Shown in pieces: positions 1 to 9,285 of a DNA stretch of 64,000 nt. Source of the DNA: Pirellulales bacterium (lineage in GTDB: Bacteria > Planctomycetota > Planctomycetia > Pirellulales > JACPPG01). The stretch spans positions 78,600-142,599 of the forward strand of contig DASYDW010000062.1 in NCBI GenBank assembly GCA_036499395.1, given 5' to 3'. The notes beneath the pieces are model-generated. The model did not search any database. It saw only the letters and a list, made by a program, of their open reading frames with translations, and was not told the DNA's origin. The first letter of the stretch is position 1. Every line of letters begins with the position of its first letter. A program made the translations under genes and the position numbers.

Positions 1-753
1 GCCGAAGACCTTTGCCGGCGGCAGACGACGCTGGCCAGTGAGGCGCTTGAACGTCAGCAACTGGTCGCGGCGCTGCGCATCATTTCTCGATTGCGCGCCG
101 TTGGAAGCGATCAGCCGGTGCGAGGAGCCCTGCCGGCTGCCCTCGAGCGTAAGCTCGCGAAGACGATTGCCGGTCTCGAGCAACGCTTGGCCGGCGTTGA
201 TGTCGCGCGACTCGATGAGCAGCACGCAATCGATTACGCCCGCGCCTTGGCGATGCTCGATCGGACAGATCAAGCCGGGGCGCTGGTCGCACCGCTGGCG
301 TCAGCGCGGGCCGATGCGGCGTTATTGTTGGCCGCCGTTTTGCAGCAGCAGAACCGGTGGCAAGAGAGCAGCGCGTCGTACGAAACGGCCGCAAGCCTGC
401 TGCGATCGGCCCCCGCTTCGCAGGAACGAACGGCCGGGCTGGTGCAGGCGCTAGATGGCATTGCCTTTAATGCGCGTGAGCAGGGGGAGCCGGCCGTGGC
501 CGTGCAAACGTACGAGTTGGGCTTGGGCGAACTGCCCGAGGCCGCGGCGCATTTTCACTTTCAGCTGGGCCGCCATCACCACAGCGGCGGTCGGCCTGCG
601 CTGGCGATCGAGCATTTGCAGAACGCGGTCGCGCTCGATCCGCGCGGTTACGAGCGACAAGCGACGGCGATTCTCAGGCAGTTGGCCGCTGGTTCGCCGG
701 GCTGCCTTTTGGGGCCTGGCGCGTTTTCGCAACGTGAACCGTTAGCGAAGTAG
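1..753 (+). CDS. TPR-like protein, C-terminal part (5' end outside window)
   Basis: The reading frame is open from the first base and stops with TAG at 751-753, so the gene begins upstream of the window. The visible part, about 250 residues, is Ala/Leu/Gln-rich and helical. It contains tetratricopeptide-like pairs, for example a helix ending YETAASLL and a later unit FQLGRHHHSGGRPALAIEHLQNAV followed by a DP turn, which is typical of TPR consensus spacing. No catalytic motif is visible. TPR proteins act as protein-protein scaffolds; what this one binds cannot be told. The next gene is convergent. An ATG at 91 could be an internal start, but the frame and composition continue upstream of it. 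Confidence 0.7.
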   Translation, partial: AEDLCRRQTTLASEALERQQLVAALRIISRLRAVGSDQPVRGALPAALERKLAKTIAGLEQRLAGVDVARLDEQHAIDYARALAMLDRTDQAGALVAPLASARADAALLLAAVLQQQNRWQESSASYETAASLLRSAPASQERTAGLVQALDGIAFNAREQGEPAVAVQTYELGLGELPEAAAHFHFQLGRHHHSGGRPALAIEHLQNAVALDPRGYERQATAILRQLAAGSPGCLLGPGAFSQREPLAK

Positions 754-842
754 CTCGCGCGGCTCGAGTCGCGGAGTGCTTTAACAGCCAAATCCGCGAT
801 TGGCCGCAGCGGGTGATTCGCCGAGCAGCAAACTTGCTCGAA

Positions 843-2021
843 CTAGGGCACGACGGCGATATCGCCGTTGGCTCGAGTGGCCAAGGCCTGCCAGACGGCG
901 AGGTCAATCGTGTTGGTGAAGAACTTCACCGAGCCGTCCCCCATCGAGGCGTTGACGCCCGAGGTGTGCATACTGCGAGCCGAGGCCCAGACGTTGCCGT
1001 CCTTCTGGTTTTGATTGCAGTGCCGCGGATCGCCCGCCGGAATTGCGCTGCTACAGGCGGGGACGGTATCGTTGGTGGTGGAGTTAGGCTGATAGAGCGC
1101 GGTAAAGGTCGAACTTCCCATGGCGCCCCAGGCCCAAGTGCCGCGACCGTCGCTTGGGTCGTCGTAGCCGAGCAGTTCGCTGATGAACAACGTGTTGCTT
1201 GTGCCATCGGAAATCTCGGCGATGCGCGTTCCTTGCCCCCAGCCGGCCTTCCAGGTCCCCTTCAGGATCGGCGAATTCGACGACTGCTGGAGATAATTGG
1301 GCGTGCCGCTGGGAATGATGACGCCAAACGCACCGGCCTTCGTCGGGTCAGGGCGGCCGGTCTTCGAATCGTAGGCCAAGTAAGTGCCGGCGCCGAAATT
1401 CGCCGCGTAGTTCCCCTTGTCGAGATCCTCAATGTTCCAGGCATTGACTTCGGTCTGGATGAATTCGGCGCTGGGGCAGAGCATGAATGGGAAGATCAAA
1501 TCGCCGAAATCGCGATATGGCTCACCGGTTTTGTCGCGATCGCAATCGTCCGGGGCGCTGCATTCATTGGCCAAGCATCCCATCAGCTTGTCGTTCATCG
1601 TACTCTGTTCGATTTGCGGCATGATGTTCGACAGCCAGTTCGGTCCTTGGCAATACGTCCCGGTTTGCGTGCCGCCGGTCATCCACAGCCCCATGTAGCC
1701 CTTGGGCGTGTATCCGGAATAGGGCGAGCAATGCGGCAATCCTGGTGGAAAGGATTGCATGACGTCGTGGTGGCTGAGCAGGGCGAGCGTAATCTGCTTT
1801 AGGTTGTTCACGCATTGCGCGCGGCGGGCCGCTTCGCGCGCCATTTGCACTGCCGGCAGCACCATCGCGATCAGAATGCCGATGATCGCGATCACGACCA
1901 ATAGTTCGACCAGGGTAAACCCCGGTCTGCGCGAATGATCGCCCGCGAGCCGATGCGCAAGTTCACCGGCGACCGTGCGCTGACCGTTCTTCGCGGCGGG
2001 CCATTTCCAATGACCTGGCAT
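843..2021 (-). CDS. DUF1559 pseudopilin-like protein (H-X9-DG C-terminal motif)
   Basis: A 392-residue protein with a type IV prepilin-like N-terminus: about 30 charged residues, then [19 protein letters not shown] followed by a helix ([14 protein letters not shown]), the prepilin peptidase cleavage and methylation pattern. The body is the planctomycete DUF1559 domain. The C-terminal H...[13 protein letters not shown] segment matches the family's H-X9-DG signature. These proteins occur in many copies per planctomycete genome; they are presumed surface or pseudopilus proteins, without a proven function. I chose the ATG at 2021 because AGGAG lies 7 bases upstream of it; an in-frame ATG at 2054 has no such site. 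It is a single gene, followed upstream by an unrelated PEP-CTERM gene. Confidence 0.88.
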   Translation of the reverse strand: MPGHWKWPAAKNGQRTVAGELAHRLAGDHSRRPGFTLVELLVVIAIIGILIAMVLPAVQMAREAARRAQCVNNLKQITLALLSHHDVMQSFPPGLPHCSPYSGYTPKGYMGLWMTGGTQTGTYCQGPNWLSNIMPQIEQSTMNDKLMGCLANECSAPDDCDRDKTGEPYRDFGDLIFPFMLCPSAEFIQTEVNAWNIEDLDKGNYAANFGAGTYLAYDSKTGRPDPTKAGAFGVIIPSGTPNYLQQSSNSPILKGTWKAGWGQGTRIAEISDGTSNTLFISELLGYDDPSDGRGTWAWGAMGSSTFTALYQPNSTTNDTVPACSSAIPAGDPRHCNQNQKDGNVWASARSMHTSGVNASMGDGSVKFFTNTIDLAVWQALATRANGDIAVVP

Positions 2022-2279
2022 CCTGTATCTCCTAAAGCTCGGCATCCCGCCCATGCGGCGCGAACCTATTCAAAAAAAGCCCGCGGCCATCCGGCCACTG
2101 TGCCCAGCGTTCTGTGCCGAGCTTTCACCAGCCGCATTGGCTGGCACTCGATGTTCAACGTTTCGATAACGCGACACGATAGCGGGGTATTGTGAGCGCA
2201 TGATGAGCGGCACTCTCCCTGCACGAAAATAAATACGTGCCGCGAAGAGACCGACCACTGACTGTGCGGGCGTGGTAAA

Positions 2280-3590
2280 TTACGCGGCCCGACGACGTAC
2301 GCCCCACAGACCCAGCACCATGCCGATCGCACACAGCAGGCAGGATGCCGGTTCGGGTACCGAAGCGACCGAAGCGCCGGCGCCGCTGCCCGGAGCTCCG
2401 CCGGTTTTCAACCAATTCGACGAGAGTAGCGCCAGATCCTGCCCGTTGACGATGCCATCGCCATTGGCGTCGCCGCTCATCAGGCTTCCTCCGGTCCTCA
2501 ACCAGTTGGACGAAATCGTGGCCAGGTCCTGGCCGTTGACGATGCCATCCAGGTTGACGTCTCCCGCCTTGATGTCGTTGAACCAATCGCGTAGCGGGCC
2601 GAGGTCCTGCACCGCCGTGCCGCTGGGAGCGGTCCAGACGGTTGGTCCTCCGTAGCTGCTGCTCGAACCGTCTGCGTAGTTAGCGATCGAAACGTTCTGA
2701 TAATCGGACAGCGTCGCTCCGGTGCCGGTCGGAAACGCCTCGAGCTTGACCATCTCTTGCGAGCTAACGCCGCCGGCGGTCCAGCCTGCCACGGCTTCGC
2801 CCACCGGTCCGGCGATCACGTTGCCCAGGCTGTCTTTGATGGTGTATTGCCAATTGTCATTATTGACCGTGAACAGCCCACCGGCTTCGGTTCCCACGGC
2901 CGACGTCACGCCGCCGGAGGTCACGCTTCCGCTGTAGCTGAAGTATTGGAAGGCGCCGTTGCTTTGCTGGCCGGCCCAGACGTTGATGTTCCAATTCGGG
3001 CCGGGTTGCATGTTGCCGGTGGCCGGCGCGTACGGATTCCAGGCCGTGTTGGAGGCGAAATTGAGCAGCTTCTCCACGCTGGGATCACCGCTGTAGGGCG
3101 TTCCGTGCTGCACTCCCAGCCCGTCGATATCGCCGTCGCGCTGCATGCCCCCTTGTCCAGGCAGGTCGCCGTTGGGATTCGTGGTCGAGTCGGGGGTGTT
3201 GATCAGATACCAGGCTGATTGAGCCTCGTTGATTGTGATCGCGGTTCCCAGCGGAACACTGCCCCAAGCCGGGTCATTGCTGAAGGTGATCGTACCGCTG
3301 CCGTAGTCTGCGGCGTCCTTGTTGTATGACCAATCGACTTGGTAGCCCTGCAGATCGATTGTATTTTTTCCGGGATCCGTCTTGGTGACGAGCAATTGCA
3401 TCCAGTTCTGACCATTTCCCTCAACGCGTCCGAATACCGCGTCGGTTTTGCCTGGTTGCAGGTACTTGCCGCCGCTGACGGCGTTTCCCTGATTCAGAAT
3501 CAACGCGTCGGTGTCATCGGCAATCGCGACCCGCGCGGCCGACAACAATAGACCGAAACCAAGAACCAGACCGATTGCGCTTCTTTGCAT
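2280..3590 (-). CDS. secreted PEP-CTERM protein with dockerin-type repeats
   Basis: A 436-residue exported protein. It starts with a signal peptide (MQRSAIGLVLGFGLLLSAARVAIA). The body resembles planctomycete lamin-tail-like beta domains (about residues 30-180). Two dockerin-type calcium-binding repeats lie near residues 365-410 (GDVNLDGIVNGQDLATISSNW and GDANGDGIVNGQDL...SSNW). The C-terminus is VPEPASC, a hydrophobic helix and GVRRRAA, a PEP-CTERM sorting signal for exosortase-type anchoring. No exosortase gene is in the window. The start at 3590 has AAAGG 7 bases upstream; a longer frame to 3659 adds only a charged non-signal segment. The lamin-tail assignment is from sequence pattern and is less certain than the dockerin and PEP-CTERM calls. 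Confidence 0.85.
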   Translation of the reverse strand: MQRSAIGLVLGFGLLLSAARVAIADDTDALILNQGNAVSGGKYLQPGKTDAVFGRVEGNGQNWMQLLVTKTDPGKNTIDLQGYQVDWSYNKDAADYGSGTITFSNDPAWGSVPLGTAITINEAQSAWYLINTPDSTTNPNGDLPGQGGMQRDGDIDGLGVQHGTPYSGDPSVEKLLNFASNTAWNPYAPATGNMQPGPNWNINVWAGQQSNGAFQYFSYSGSVTSGGVTSAVGTEAGGLFTVNNDNWQYTIKDSLGNVIAGPVGEAVAGWTAGGVSSQEMVKLEAFPTGTGATLSDYQNVSIANYADGSSSSYGGPTVWTAPSGTAVQDLGPLRDWFNDIKAGDVNLDGIVNGQDLATISSNWLRTGGSLMSGDANGDGIVNGQDLALLSSNWLKTGGAPGSGAGASVASVPEPASCLLCAIGMVLGLWGVRRRAA

Positions 3591-4174
3591 TTCAAAGCCT
3601 TTCCAATGACCCCACGTGTGTTCCGAAGCAAACCGCTGGCGAGCCAATGGTTTAGGCACGCCAAGCGAACGAGAGTGCGAACTAGATAGCCCTTCAGCGC
3701 GAAGGACCTCCCCCCGATGAACGAGGCCGCACTCTACCGGCCTTGCGCTAGAAACGTGTTAGCGGATCATTAGATTCGCACGAGATAACCGCTGGGCGTT
3801 GCTCTCGATCGATGAATGAGGGGCCTTGAATCCGCGCCAGGAATATTCATCTGTTTCTCACTTGACGCTCATGCAGGCTGAATAATCGCCCGCTATCTTT
3901 CCGCCATGTCGTGTGAGCCGTCGTTCGCGTTGCGAGTCTTTCTCGCGACGCAGCGTGAGACGGCCGCCTCGAAATCTCTTTCGGTACTGGTGACGCTAGC
4001 CAACGAACTCTAATTCGTCTGAGCCTTCTTTTGCGTCGCTATTGATTGCGCAGCCGGGCCGCACCGTTTTATTTGTGCTTTGCGCCCTGCGTTTGCGCTT
4101 TCATCGTTCTTTTTTTGCCTGTTCGTAGCGCTATTTTGCCGCTTTTGAATTCTCTTACCTTGAGGAGTTTGCCA
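3591..4174. other. intergenic region between divergent PEP-CTERM genes
   Basis: This stretch of about 580 bases separates two divergently transcribed PEP-CTERM genes and must hold promoters for both. I see no convincing coding frame, RNA gene or palindrome. A TTGACG hexamer at 3862 is followed by AT-rich sequence (GAATAAT), but the spacing is not a good sigma-70 fit, so I do not call a promoter. Confidence 0.5.
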
Positions 4175-5332
4175 ATGCGTTTTCAGTTCACGAAGCTTGC
4201 CGGGAGTGCGATTTTCGGTCTTCTGCCTTTGGTCGCGCAAGCCGCGCCCTTTTCCGCCGGCGACTTGGTCGTCGAGCGCATCGGGAATGGGTCGGGTACT
4301 CTGACGAGTGCCGCCGCCGCCGTCTTTGTCGATGAATACACTCCCTCCGGCACGCTCGTGCAGAGCATTGCCATGCCGACTGCCGTCAACGGCTCGGACC
4401 TCCGCTTGACCGACAGCGGCAGCGCCACCTCGGATGGATATCTGAACCTCTCCACCGACGGACAATACCTCACGCTGACCGGCTACGATGCGAACGTCGG
4501 CACGGCCAGCGTCGCCAGCACCAGCACCACCGGCGGCTCGGCCACGGTACGTGTTGTGGGCCGCATCGACGCCAGCGGTAACGTCGATACCACGACCTCG
4601 TTGACCGCTTACAGCGGCAACAACATTCGCAGCGCGATCACCACCAATGGCAAGGACATCTGGGTCGCAGGTGCCGGCACTCCGGGCGGCGTCACTTATA
4701 CGACGTTCGGGTCCAGCGGCGCTGGAACTTCGTTGAGCACCGTGGTCACGAACACCCGCGTTGTCGAGATCTACGGTCCGACCGCGCAGCTCTATGCGAC
4801 GTCTGGCTCGGGCTCGAACAAGGGAGTCAATGCCGTCGGTACGGGCCTGCCCACCACGAGTGGCACGTCGTTCTCGCTCGAAGCCGCGTCGGCCAGCCCT
4901 TACGGCATGTTCCTGGCTCAGCTCAACCCCAGCAGCTCGGGCCCCGATACCGCTTACGTGGCTGACGATGGCGTGGGCATCGAGAAGTTCTCGCTGGTCT
5001 CGGGTACGTGGGTGGCAAGTGGCGTGATCGGCAGCGCGACCGACGCTTACCGCGGCCTCACCGGCTCGGTCACCGCCAATGGCGTGCAGTTGTACGCGAC
5101 CCGCCAAGGCGGGACCAGCCAAGGCATCGTCAGCTTGGTCGACACCTCGGGCTACAACGCCACGATCAACGGCACGGCGAACTTGATCGTCGCGCTCGGC
5201 ACGAACGAAGCGTTCCGCGGCATCGACTTCGCTCCGCACGCCGTGCCGGAGCCGAGCACCCTGGCCTTGGGCGCTATCGGCCTGGGCGTGGCCTTGATCG
5301 CTCGCCGCCGTCGCTCGCGTGCGTCGGTGTAA
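4175..5332 (+). CDS. secreted PEP-CTERM protein
   Basis: A 385-residue exported protein rich in Gly, Ser, Thr and Ala. It has a signal peptide (MRFQFTKLAGSAIFGLLPLVAQAA) and a beta-rich body with repeated strand-turn patterns like a PEP-CTERM beta-propeller. The C-terminus is VPEPSTLALGAIGLGVALIARRRRSR, a textbook PEP-CTERM motif, transmembrane helix and basic tail. The start at 4175 is set by GAGGAG 8 bases upstream; the open frame to 4046 is upstream leader. The gene is monocistronic, ending in the strong hairpin at 5361-5400. Its cargo or ligand is unknown. Confidence 0.85.
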   Translation: MRFQFTKLAGSAIFGLLPLVAQAAPFSAGDLVVERIGNGSGTLTSAAAAVFVDEYTPSGTLVQSIAMPTAVNGSDLRLTDSGSATSDGYLNLSTDGQYLTLTGYDANVGTASVASTSTTGGSATVRVVGRIDASGNVDTTTSLTAYSGNNIRSAITTNGKDIWVAGAGTPGGVTYTTFGSSGAGTSLSTVVTNTRVVEIYGPTAQLYATSGSGSNKGVNAVGTGLPTTSGTSFSLEAASASPYGMFLAQLNPSSSGPDTAYVADDGVGIEKFSLVSGTWVASGVIGSATDAYRGLTGSVTANGVQLYATRQGGTSQGIVSLVDTSGYNATINGTANLIVALGTNEAFRGIDFAPHAVPEPSTLALGAIGLGVALIARRRRSRASV

Positions 5333-5360
5333 GGTCAGCGAAAACTTTGTGAATTCGGTA

Positions 5361-5400
5361 GATACCCCTGCAGGCCTTTCCTGCAGGGGTATCTTTTTTT
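5361..5400 (+). terminator. Rho-independent terminator after PEP-CTERM gene
   Basis: A perfect 14-bp stem (GATACCCCTGCAGG pairing with CCTGCAGGGGTATC), a 5-base loop and a run of seven T residues start 28 bases after the stop codon of the PEP-CTERM gene. It insulates that gene from the pho operon downstream. Confidence 0.95.
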
Positions 5401-5525
5401 CCTCGCTTCGTTGCTCGACCCCCGCAGGGACGATTGAACGCTCGCTAGCAACTGGACTACAATGACCGCCAGTCCGACCGTGGCAGCTCGTCATGCAGCT
5501 AGCAAACACGCGAATCAAACACCAC

Positions 5526-5547
5526 CCTAACCGAATCCTAACATTCC
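5526..5547 (+). promoter_or_regulatory. candidate Pho box upstream of phoB
   Basis: Two head-to-tail 11-base units, CCTAACCGAAT and CCTAACATTCC, lie about 40 bases before the phoB start. The same arrangement (GCTAACCAAAT + CCTAACAATTG) occurs before pstS. An 11-base direct-repeat period is the known PhoB binding geometry, and the CTAAC core resembles the CTTAAC core of cyanobacterial Pho boxes. Assigning it to PhoB is inference. The ATG at 5549 lies immediately after the box, so it is unlikely to be translated. Confidence 0.65.
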
Positions 5548-5587
5548 CATGCTACGCATGATGCCCTGGACCACAGGACGCCAATCC

Positions 5588-6286
5588 ATGAGTATCACGA
5601 TGTCACGTGAACGAGTGCTTGTTGTCGACGACGAGCAGGACCTTCTCGAACTTGTCAGCTACAACCTGAACAAGGAAGGCTTCCGCGTTGTCTGCGTCTC
5701 TTCGGGCGAAGAGGCGCTAGCCGCCGCGCGCCGCGATATGCCTGACTTGATTCTGCTCGACTTGTTGCTGCCAACGGTCGACGGCCTGGAAGTCTGTCGC
5801 CGCTTGAAGGCGGATCCGCGCACGCAACACATTCCCGTGTTGATGCTCACGGCCAAAAGCGAAGAGACCGATGTCGTGACGGGCCTGGAGCTAGGCGCCG
5901 AGGATTACGTCACCAAGCCCTTCAGTCCGCGCGTGCTGGTGGCGCGGGTCAAGGCGCTATTGCGTCGCCGCACAAAAGAATCTTCGGACGACGAAGCCGC
6001 GGTCACGGTCCACGAACTGGTCATTCATCCGGGTTGGCACGAAGTCTTGCTGGCTGGCAAGCCGATCGATTTGACCTTCACCGAATTTCGTCTGCTGCAT
6101 TTCCTGGCGCGCAAGCCGGGTTGGGCCTTCACGCGCAGCCAGATCGTGGATGCGGTCAAGGGAGAGGACTATCCGGTCACCGAGCGCTCGGTGGATGTGC
6201 AGGTCGCAGGCCTGCGCAAGAAAATGGGCGAATTCGGCGATTACATCGAGACCGTGCGCGGCATCGGATATCGCTTCAAGGGGTAG
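5588..6286 (+). CDS. phoB: phosphate regulon response regulator PhoB (OmpR family)
   Basis: A 232-residue two-domain response regulator. The receiver domain (1-125) has the acidic pair D14-D15, the phospho-acceptor D58 in LILLDLLLP, T88 (LMLTAK) and K110 (VTKPF). The C-terminal winged helix (about 135-232) ends in the usual ...RSVDVQVAGLRKKMG...ETVRGIGYRF. Lying next to phoR and pst makes PhoB the clear choice over other OmpR-type regulators. I start at 5588 (AGGA 9 bases upstream); an ATG at 5549 would add 13 residues but sits against the Pho box. Phosphorylated PhoB is expected to bind the boxes at 5526 and 8138, so the operon is probably autoregulated. Confidence 0.93.
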   Translation: MSITMSRERVLVVDDEQDLLELVSYNLNKEGFRVVCVSSGEEALAAARRDMPDLILLDLLLPTVDGLEVCRRLKADPRTQHIPVLMLTAKSEETDVVTGLELGAEDYVTKPFSPRVLVARVKALLRRRTKESSDDEAAVTVHELVIHPGWHEVLLAGKPIDLTFTEFRLLHFLARKPGWAFTRSQIVDAVKGEDYPVTERSVDVQVAGLRKKMGEFGDYIETVRGIGYRFKG

Positions 6287-6289
6287 AGG

Positions 6290-8059
6290 ATGGCCCGCAA
6301 GCGGCTGCTGTGGCAACTCTATCCGTCGTACGTGCTGGTAGCGGTGACGTCGCTGGTCTCGGTCGGCTGGTACGCGGCGTACCTGCTCGAAAAATCTTAC
6401 GAGTCGCAACTCGATAGCCGCTTGCAACTAGCTACTCAATTGGTCGAGCGGCAGGCGGGCTCGGAAATTAGCAGCCAGGATGCTGACCGGCTGCGACCGC
6501 TGTGCGACGCAGTCGCTTCGCAAACGCATGCCAACCTGGCGATCGTGTCCCCCGCGGGCGCGACCGTGGTTCAATCCGGCGGCGAAGAATCGACCAATGC
6601 CGCGCCGCAGATCGTGCCTGCCGCGGTCGCGCCGCGGACGGGCGAAAAGGATCTGGTCGTTCGTCTTCCGGTCGTTCGCGACGGTCGCGAACTGGGAACG
6701 ATTATCGGCTGGGTTCCGCAAGCCGTGGTGCAACAGGCCACGCGCCGGCTGCAGATCACTTTGGTCGGCGCCGGCCTGCTAATCACGATCTGCGCGGCAA
6801 GCTTCTGCTTGTTCGTCGCGAGGCAGGTGAGCCGGCCCTTCGAGGAAATCCGCGAAGTGGCCGAGCGATTCGCGCGCGGTGACCTGGCCTACAAGCTCGC
6901 GGCCGGCGATTCCGAAGAAATGACCGGGCTGGCCGGCGCCTTGAATCAGATGGCCTCGCAACTGCAAGAGCGGCTGCAGACGATCGTGCGGCAAACCAGC
7001 GAACAGCAGGCCGTGCTTTCCAGCATGGTCGAAGGGGTGCTCGCCATCGACGCCCAGCAGCGCGTGATCACGCTCAACGAAGCGGCTGCCGAGTTGGTGG
7101 GCAATACCCTGACTAATCCGCTCGGGCGAAATCTGCACGAAGTGGTGCGCAATCCCGACCTGCGCCGGTTCGCCGACCGGGTTTTGGCCAGCAACAAGTC
7201 GGTCGAGGACGACGTCGTGTTGCACGGCGACCCTGACCGGGTGCTGCAGATCCGGGGGACTTCGCTGCGCGATCCGCACAATCGTGATGAAATCGGCGCG
7301 GTGATCGTGATGAGCGACGTGACGCATTTCCGCCGCCTGGAAACCATTCGCCGCGATTTCGTCGCCAACGTCTCGCACGAACTGAAGACGCCAATCACGT
7401 CGATCAAAGGGTTTGTCGAGACGCTGCTCGACGGGGCGCTTTCCGATCCCCACGATGCGGAGCGTTTCTTGCGCATCGTCGCCACGCAAGCTGATCGCTT
7501 GAACGCGATCATCGAGGATCTACTGGCGCTGTCGAAGATCGAGCAAAGCGAACGTTCCGCGGACCTGAAGGTCGAGGAAGTCGCCATCAAGGACATGCTG
7601 CAAGCCGTGTTGCACGACTGCCAGAGCAAGGCGGCGCAGCGCGAAATCCAGGTACGCGTCGAATGTGACGACACGCTGCTGGCCCAGATCAACGCCCCAC
7701 TGCTGGAGCAGGCGGTCACGAACCTGCTGGACAACGCGCTCAAGTACAGCGAGCCTGGCTCGGAAGTTTTGATCACGGCAGTGCAACGGGATGCCGAGGT
7801 GACGATCGCGGTCAGCGACCGTGGTTGCGGAATCGACGACGAGCACCTGCCGCGGCTCTTCGAGCGGTTCTACCGCGTCGACAAGGCACGCAGCCGGAAG
7901 CTCGGCGGTACCGGCCTTGGCTTGGCGATCGTCAAGCATATTGTGCAGGCACATCAGGGGCGGATCACCGTGGACAGCACTCCCGGGGTGGGGAGCGTGT
8001 TTCGCATTCATTTGCCGTTGGCGCGCATCCCACGCGAGGCGGCCACCACGACGTCGTAA
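6290..8059 (+). CDS. phoR: phosphate regulon sensor histidine kinase PhoR
   Basis: A 589-residue membrane histidine kinase that starts 3 bases after phoB. Order: TM1 (about 10-30), an extracytoplasmic loop (30-155), TM2 (about 157-178), HAMP (180-230), a PAS domain (about 238-340, beginning VLSSMVEGVLAID), and HisKA with VSHELKTP, phospho-accepting His363. The ATPase domain follows with its N box NLLDNALKYS (478-487), DRGCGI, the F box LFERFYRVD and GGTGLGL. This TM-TM-HAMP-PAS-HisKA-HATPase order is the long PhoR form; unlike the short E. coli PhoR it has a sizeable periplasmic domain, so it may sense more than PstSCAB-PhoU status. It is translationally close to phoB and surely co-transcribed. 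Confidence 0.93.
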   Translation: MARKRLLWQLYPSYVLVAVTSLVSVGWYAAYLLEKSYESQLDSRLQLATQLVERQAGSEISSQDADRLRPLCDAVASQTHANLAIVSPAGATVVQSGGEESTNAAPQIVPAAVAPRTGEKDLVVRLPVVRDGRELGTIIGWVPQAVVQQATRRLQITLVGAGLLITICAASFCLFVARQVSRPFEEIREVAERFARGDLAYKLAAGDSEEMTGLAGALNQMASQLQERLQTIVRQTSEQQAVLSSMVEGVLAIDAQQRVITLNEAAAELVGNTLTNPLGRNLHEVVRNPDLRRFADRVLASNKSVEDDVVLHGDPDRVLQIRGTSLRDPHNRDEIGAVIVMSDVTHFRRLETIRRDFVANVSHELKTPITSIKGFVETLLDGALSDPHDAERFLRIVATQADRLNAIIEDLLALSKIEQSERSADLKVEEVAIKDMLQAVLHDCQSKAAQREIQVRVECDDTLLAQINAPLLEQAVTNLLDNALKYSEPGSEVLITAVQRDAEVTIAVSDRGCGIDDEHLPRLFERFYRVDKARSRKLGGTGLGLAIVKHIVQAHQGRITVDSTPGVGSVFRIHLPLARIPREAATTTS

Positions 8060-8137
8060 CCTACTTGCCGACTGGTGGGTGTGCGCCCCTTGGCCGGGCT
8101 GATTACCTGGCGAAAAGCCCGGGCGATTTTCCCATTC

Positions 8138-8170
8138 GCTAACCAAATCCTAACAATTGCCCCCTAAGAT
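8138..8170 (+). promoter_or_regulatory. candidate Pho box and -10 upstream of pstS
   Basis: Two 11-base units, GCTAACCAAAT (8138-8148) and CCTAACAATTG (8149-8159), are followed at 8165 by TAAGAT, a possible -10 element. The units match those upstream of phoB nearly base for base in the CTAAC and AAT positions. A PhoB box standing in for the -35 element is the usual layout of Pho promoters. It lies in the 175-base gap between phoR and pstS, so pst is likely to have its own phosphate-controlled promoter. Confidence 0.65.
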
Positions 8171-8234
8171 GCTGTGCGCCCGCCCTGCAATCGCGCCCTA
8201 TCTGCGCCCGGTCGTCAGGCCCGAGACCGACCCC

Positions 8235-9266
8235 ATGCCCGCAATGCTAAACCTGCCGCTCCCCCTATCGGCGCTGGCGATCGTCTCGCTGCTCCTTGTC
8301 AGTTCCGCGGCGCGCGCCGTCGAAGTTTCGGCGACCAAAACCGACGACAAGCCGGGTTTGGTCGATCCGCAATTGCCCGTTTACCAGCGGGTGTCGAGCG
8401 TTTCGGGATCGGTCAAGAGCGTTGGCTCGGACACGATGAACAACCTGATGACCCTCTGGTCCGAGGGCTTCAAGCAGTACTATCCCAACGTTCGCGCTGA
8501 GATCGAGGGCAAAGGCTCGTCGACCGCTCCGCCGGCTTTGATCGCAGGCACGGCCACGTTCGGTCCGATGAGCCGTGACATGAAATCGAGCGAGGTTGAA
8601 GCCTTCGACGCGAAATATGGTTACAAGCCAATCCTCCTGCCCACGGCCATCGACATGCTGGCCGTTTATGTGCATCGCGACAACCCCATTGAACGATTGA
8701 CGCTTGCGCAGATCGACGCGATGTATTCGCAGCATCGCAAAGGGGGCTATCGTCGTCCGATCCGGGTCTGGGGAGATCTGGGGCTTACTGGCGAATGGAA
8801 AAATCGCGCGATCAGCCTTTATGGGCGCAATGCCGCGTCAGGGACGTACGCCTACTTCAAGGAAAACGCCCTGTTCGGGGGCGACTACCGCGAATCGGTC
8901 ATCGAGCTTCCCGGCAGTTCGTCGGTCGTGCAGTCCGTGGCGGGCGATGCGTATGCGATTGGCTACAGCGGGATCGGTTTCGCCACTGCCGGCGTGCGTG
9001 CCGTGCCGCTGGCAGTCGACGATCATTCGCCAGCCGTCCCGCCGCGCCCGCAATACGCTTTGACGGGGGAATATCCGCTGGCGCGCTTCCTGTGGGTCGC
9101 GGTGAACTATCAGCCCGGCAGCCAATTGGATCCGCTGCGCCGGGAAGTGATTCGCTACATCTACAGTGCCGCCGGGCAGAGCGACGTTGTGAAGGATGGT
9201 TACTATCCGGTCTCGGCGGACATTGCCGCGAAGGCACTGGCCAGCGTGGGAATCAAAGAAGAATGA
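8235..9266 (+). CDS. pstS: phosphate-binding protein PstS
   Basis: A 343-residue periplasmic binding protein of the PstS family. A signal peptide (MPAMLNLPLPLSALAIVSLLLVSSAARA) precedes the PBP-like domain. Phosphate-contact motifs are visible: VGSDTMNNL near the start, GPMSRDM in the middle and GRNAASGTY later, which correspond to the Ser/Asp, Ser-Arg and Arg/Ser-Gly-Thr sites of PstS proteins. It delivers phosphate to the PstCA permease. The start at 8235 has no good Shine-Dalgarno site; upstream in-frame ATGs at 8157 and 8169 fall on the promoter and are rejected. It is the first gene of pstSCAB-phoU, 20 bases before pstC. Confidence 0.92.
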   Translation: MPAMLNLPLPLSALAIVSLLLVSSAARAVEVSATKTDDKPGLVDPQLPVYQRVSSVSGSVKSVGSDTMNNLMTLWSEGFKQYYPNVRAEIEGKGSSTAPPALIAGTATFGPMSRDMKSSEVEAFDAKYGYKPILLPTAIDMLAVYVHRDNPIERLTLAQIDAMYSQHRKGGYRRPIRVWGDLGLTGEWKNRAISLYGRNAASGTYAYFKENALFGGDYRESVIELPGSSSVVQSVAGDAYAIGYSGIGFATAGVRAVPLAVDDHSPAVPPRPQYALTGEYPLARFLWVAVNYQPGSQLDPLRREVIRYIYSAAGQSDVVKDGYYPVSADIAAKALASVGIKEE

Positions 9267-9285
9267 CCGCGGCCGGCGCCGACAA

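Noticed and set aside
813..1802. Long plus-strand frame over the DUF1559 gene
   Set aside because: Antisense to a well-supported family member; composition is Arg/Ala/Val shadow, with no ribosome site or domain.
3862..3887. TTGACG...AATAAT as a sigma-70 promoter
   Set aside because: Spacer is too short and the -10 match is poor.
4010..5518. Minus-strand frame of about 500 codons over the PEP-CTERM gene
   Set aside because: Mirror of a repetitive GC-rich gene; no motif, and it runs through the strong terminator at 5361.
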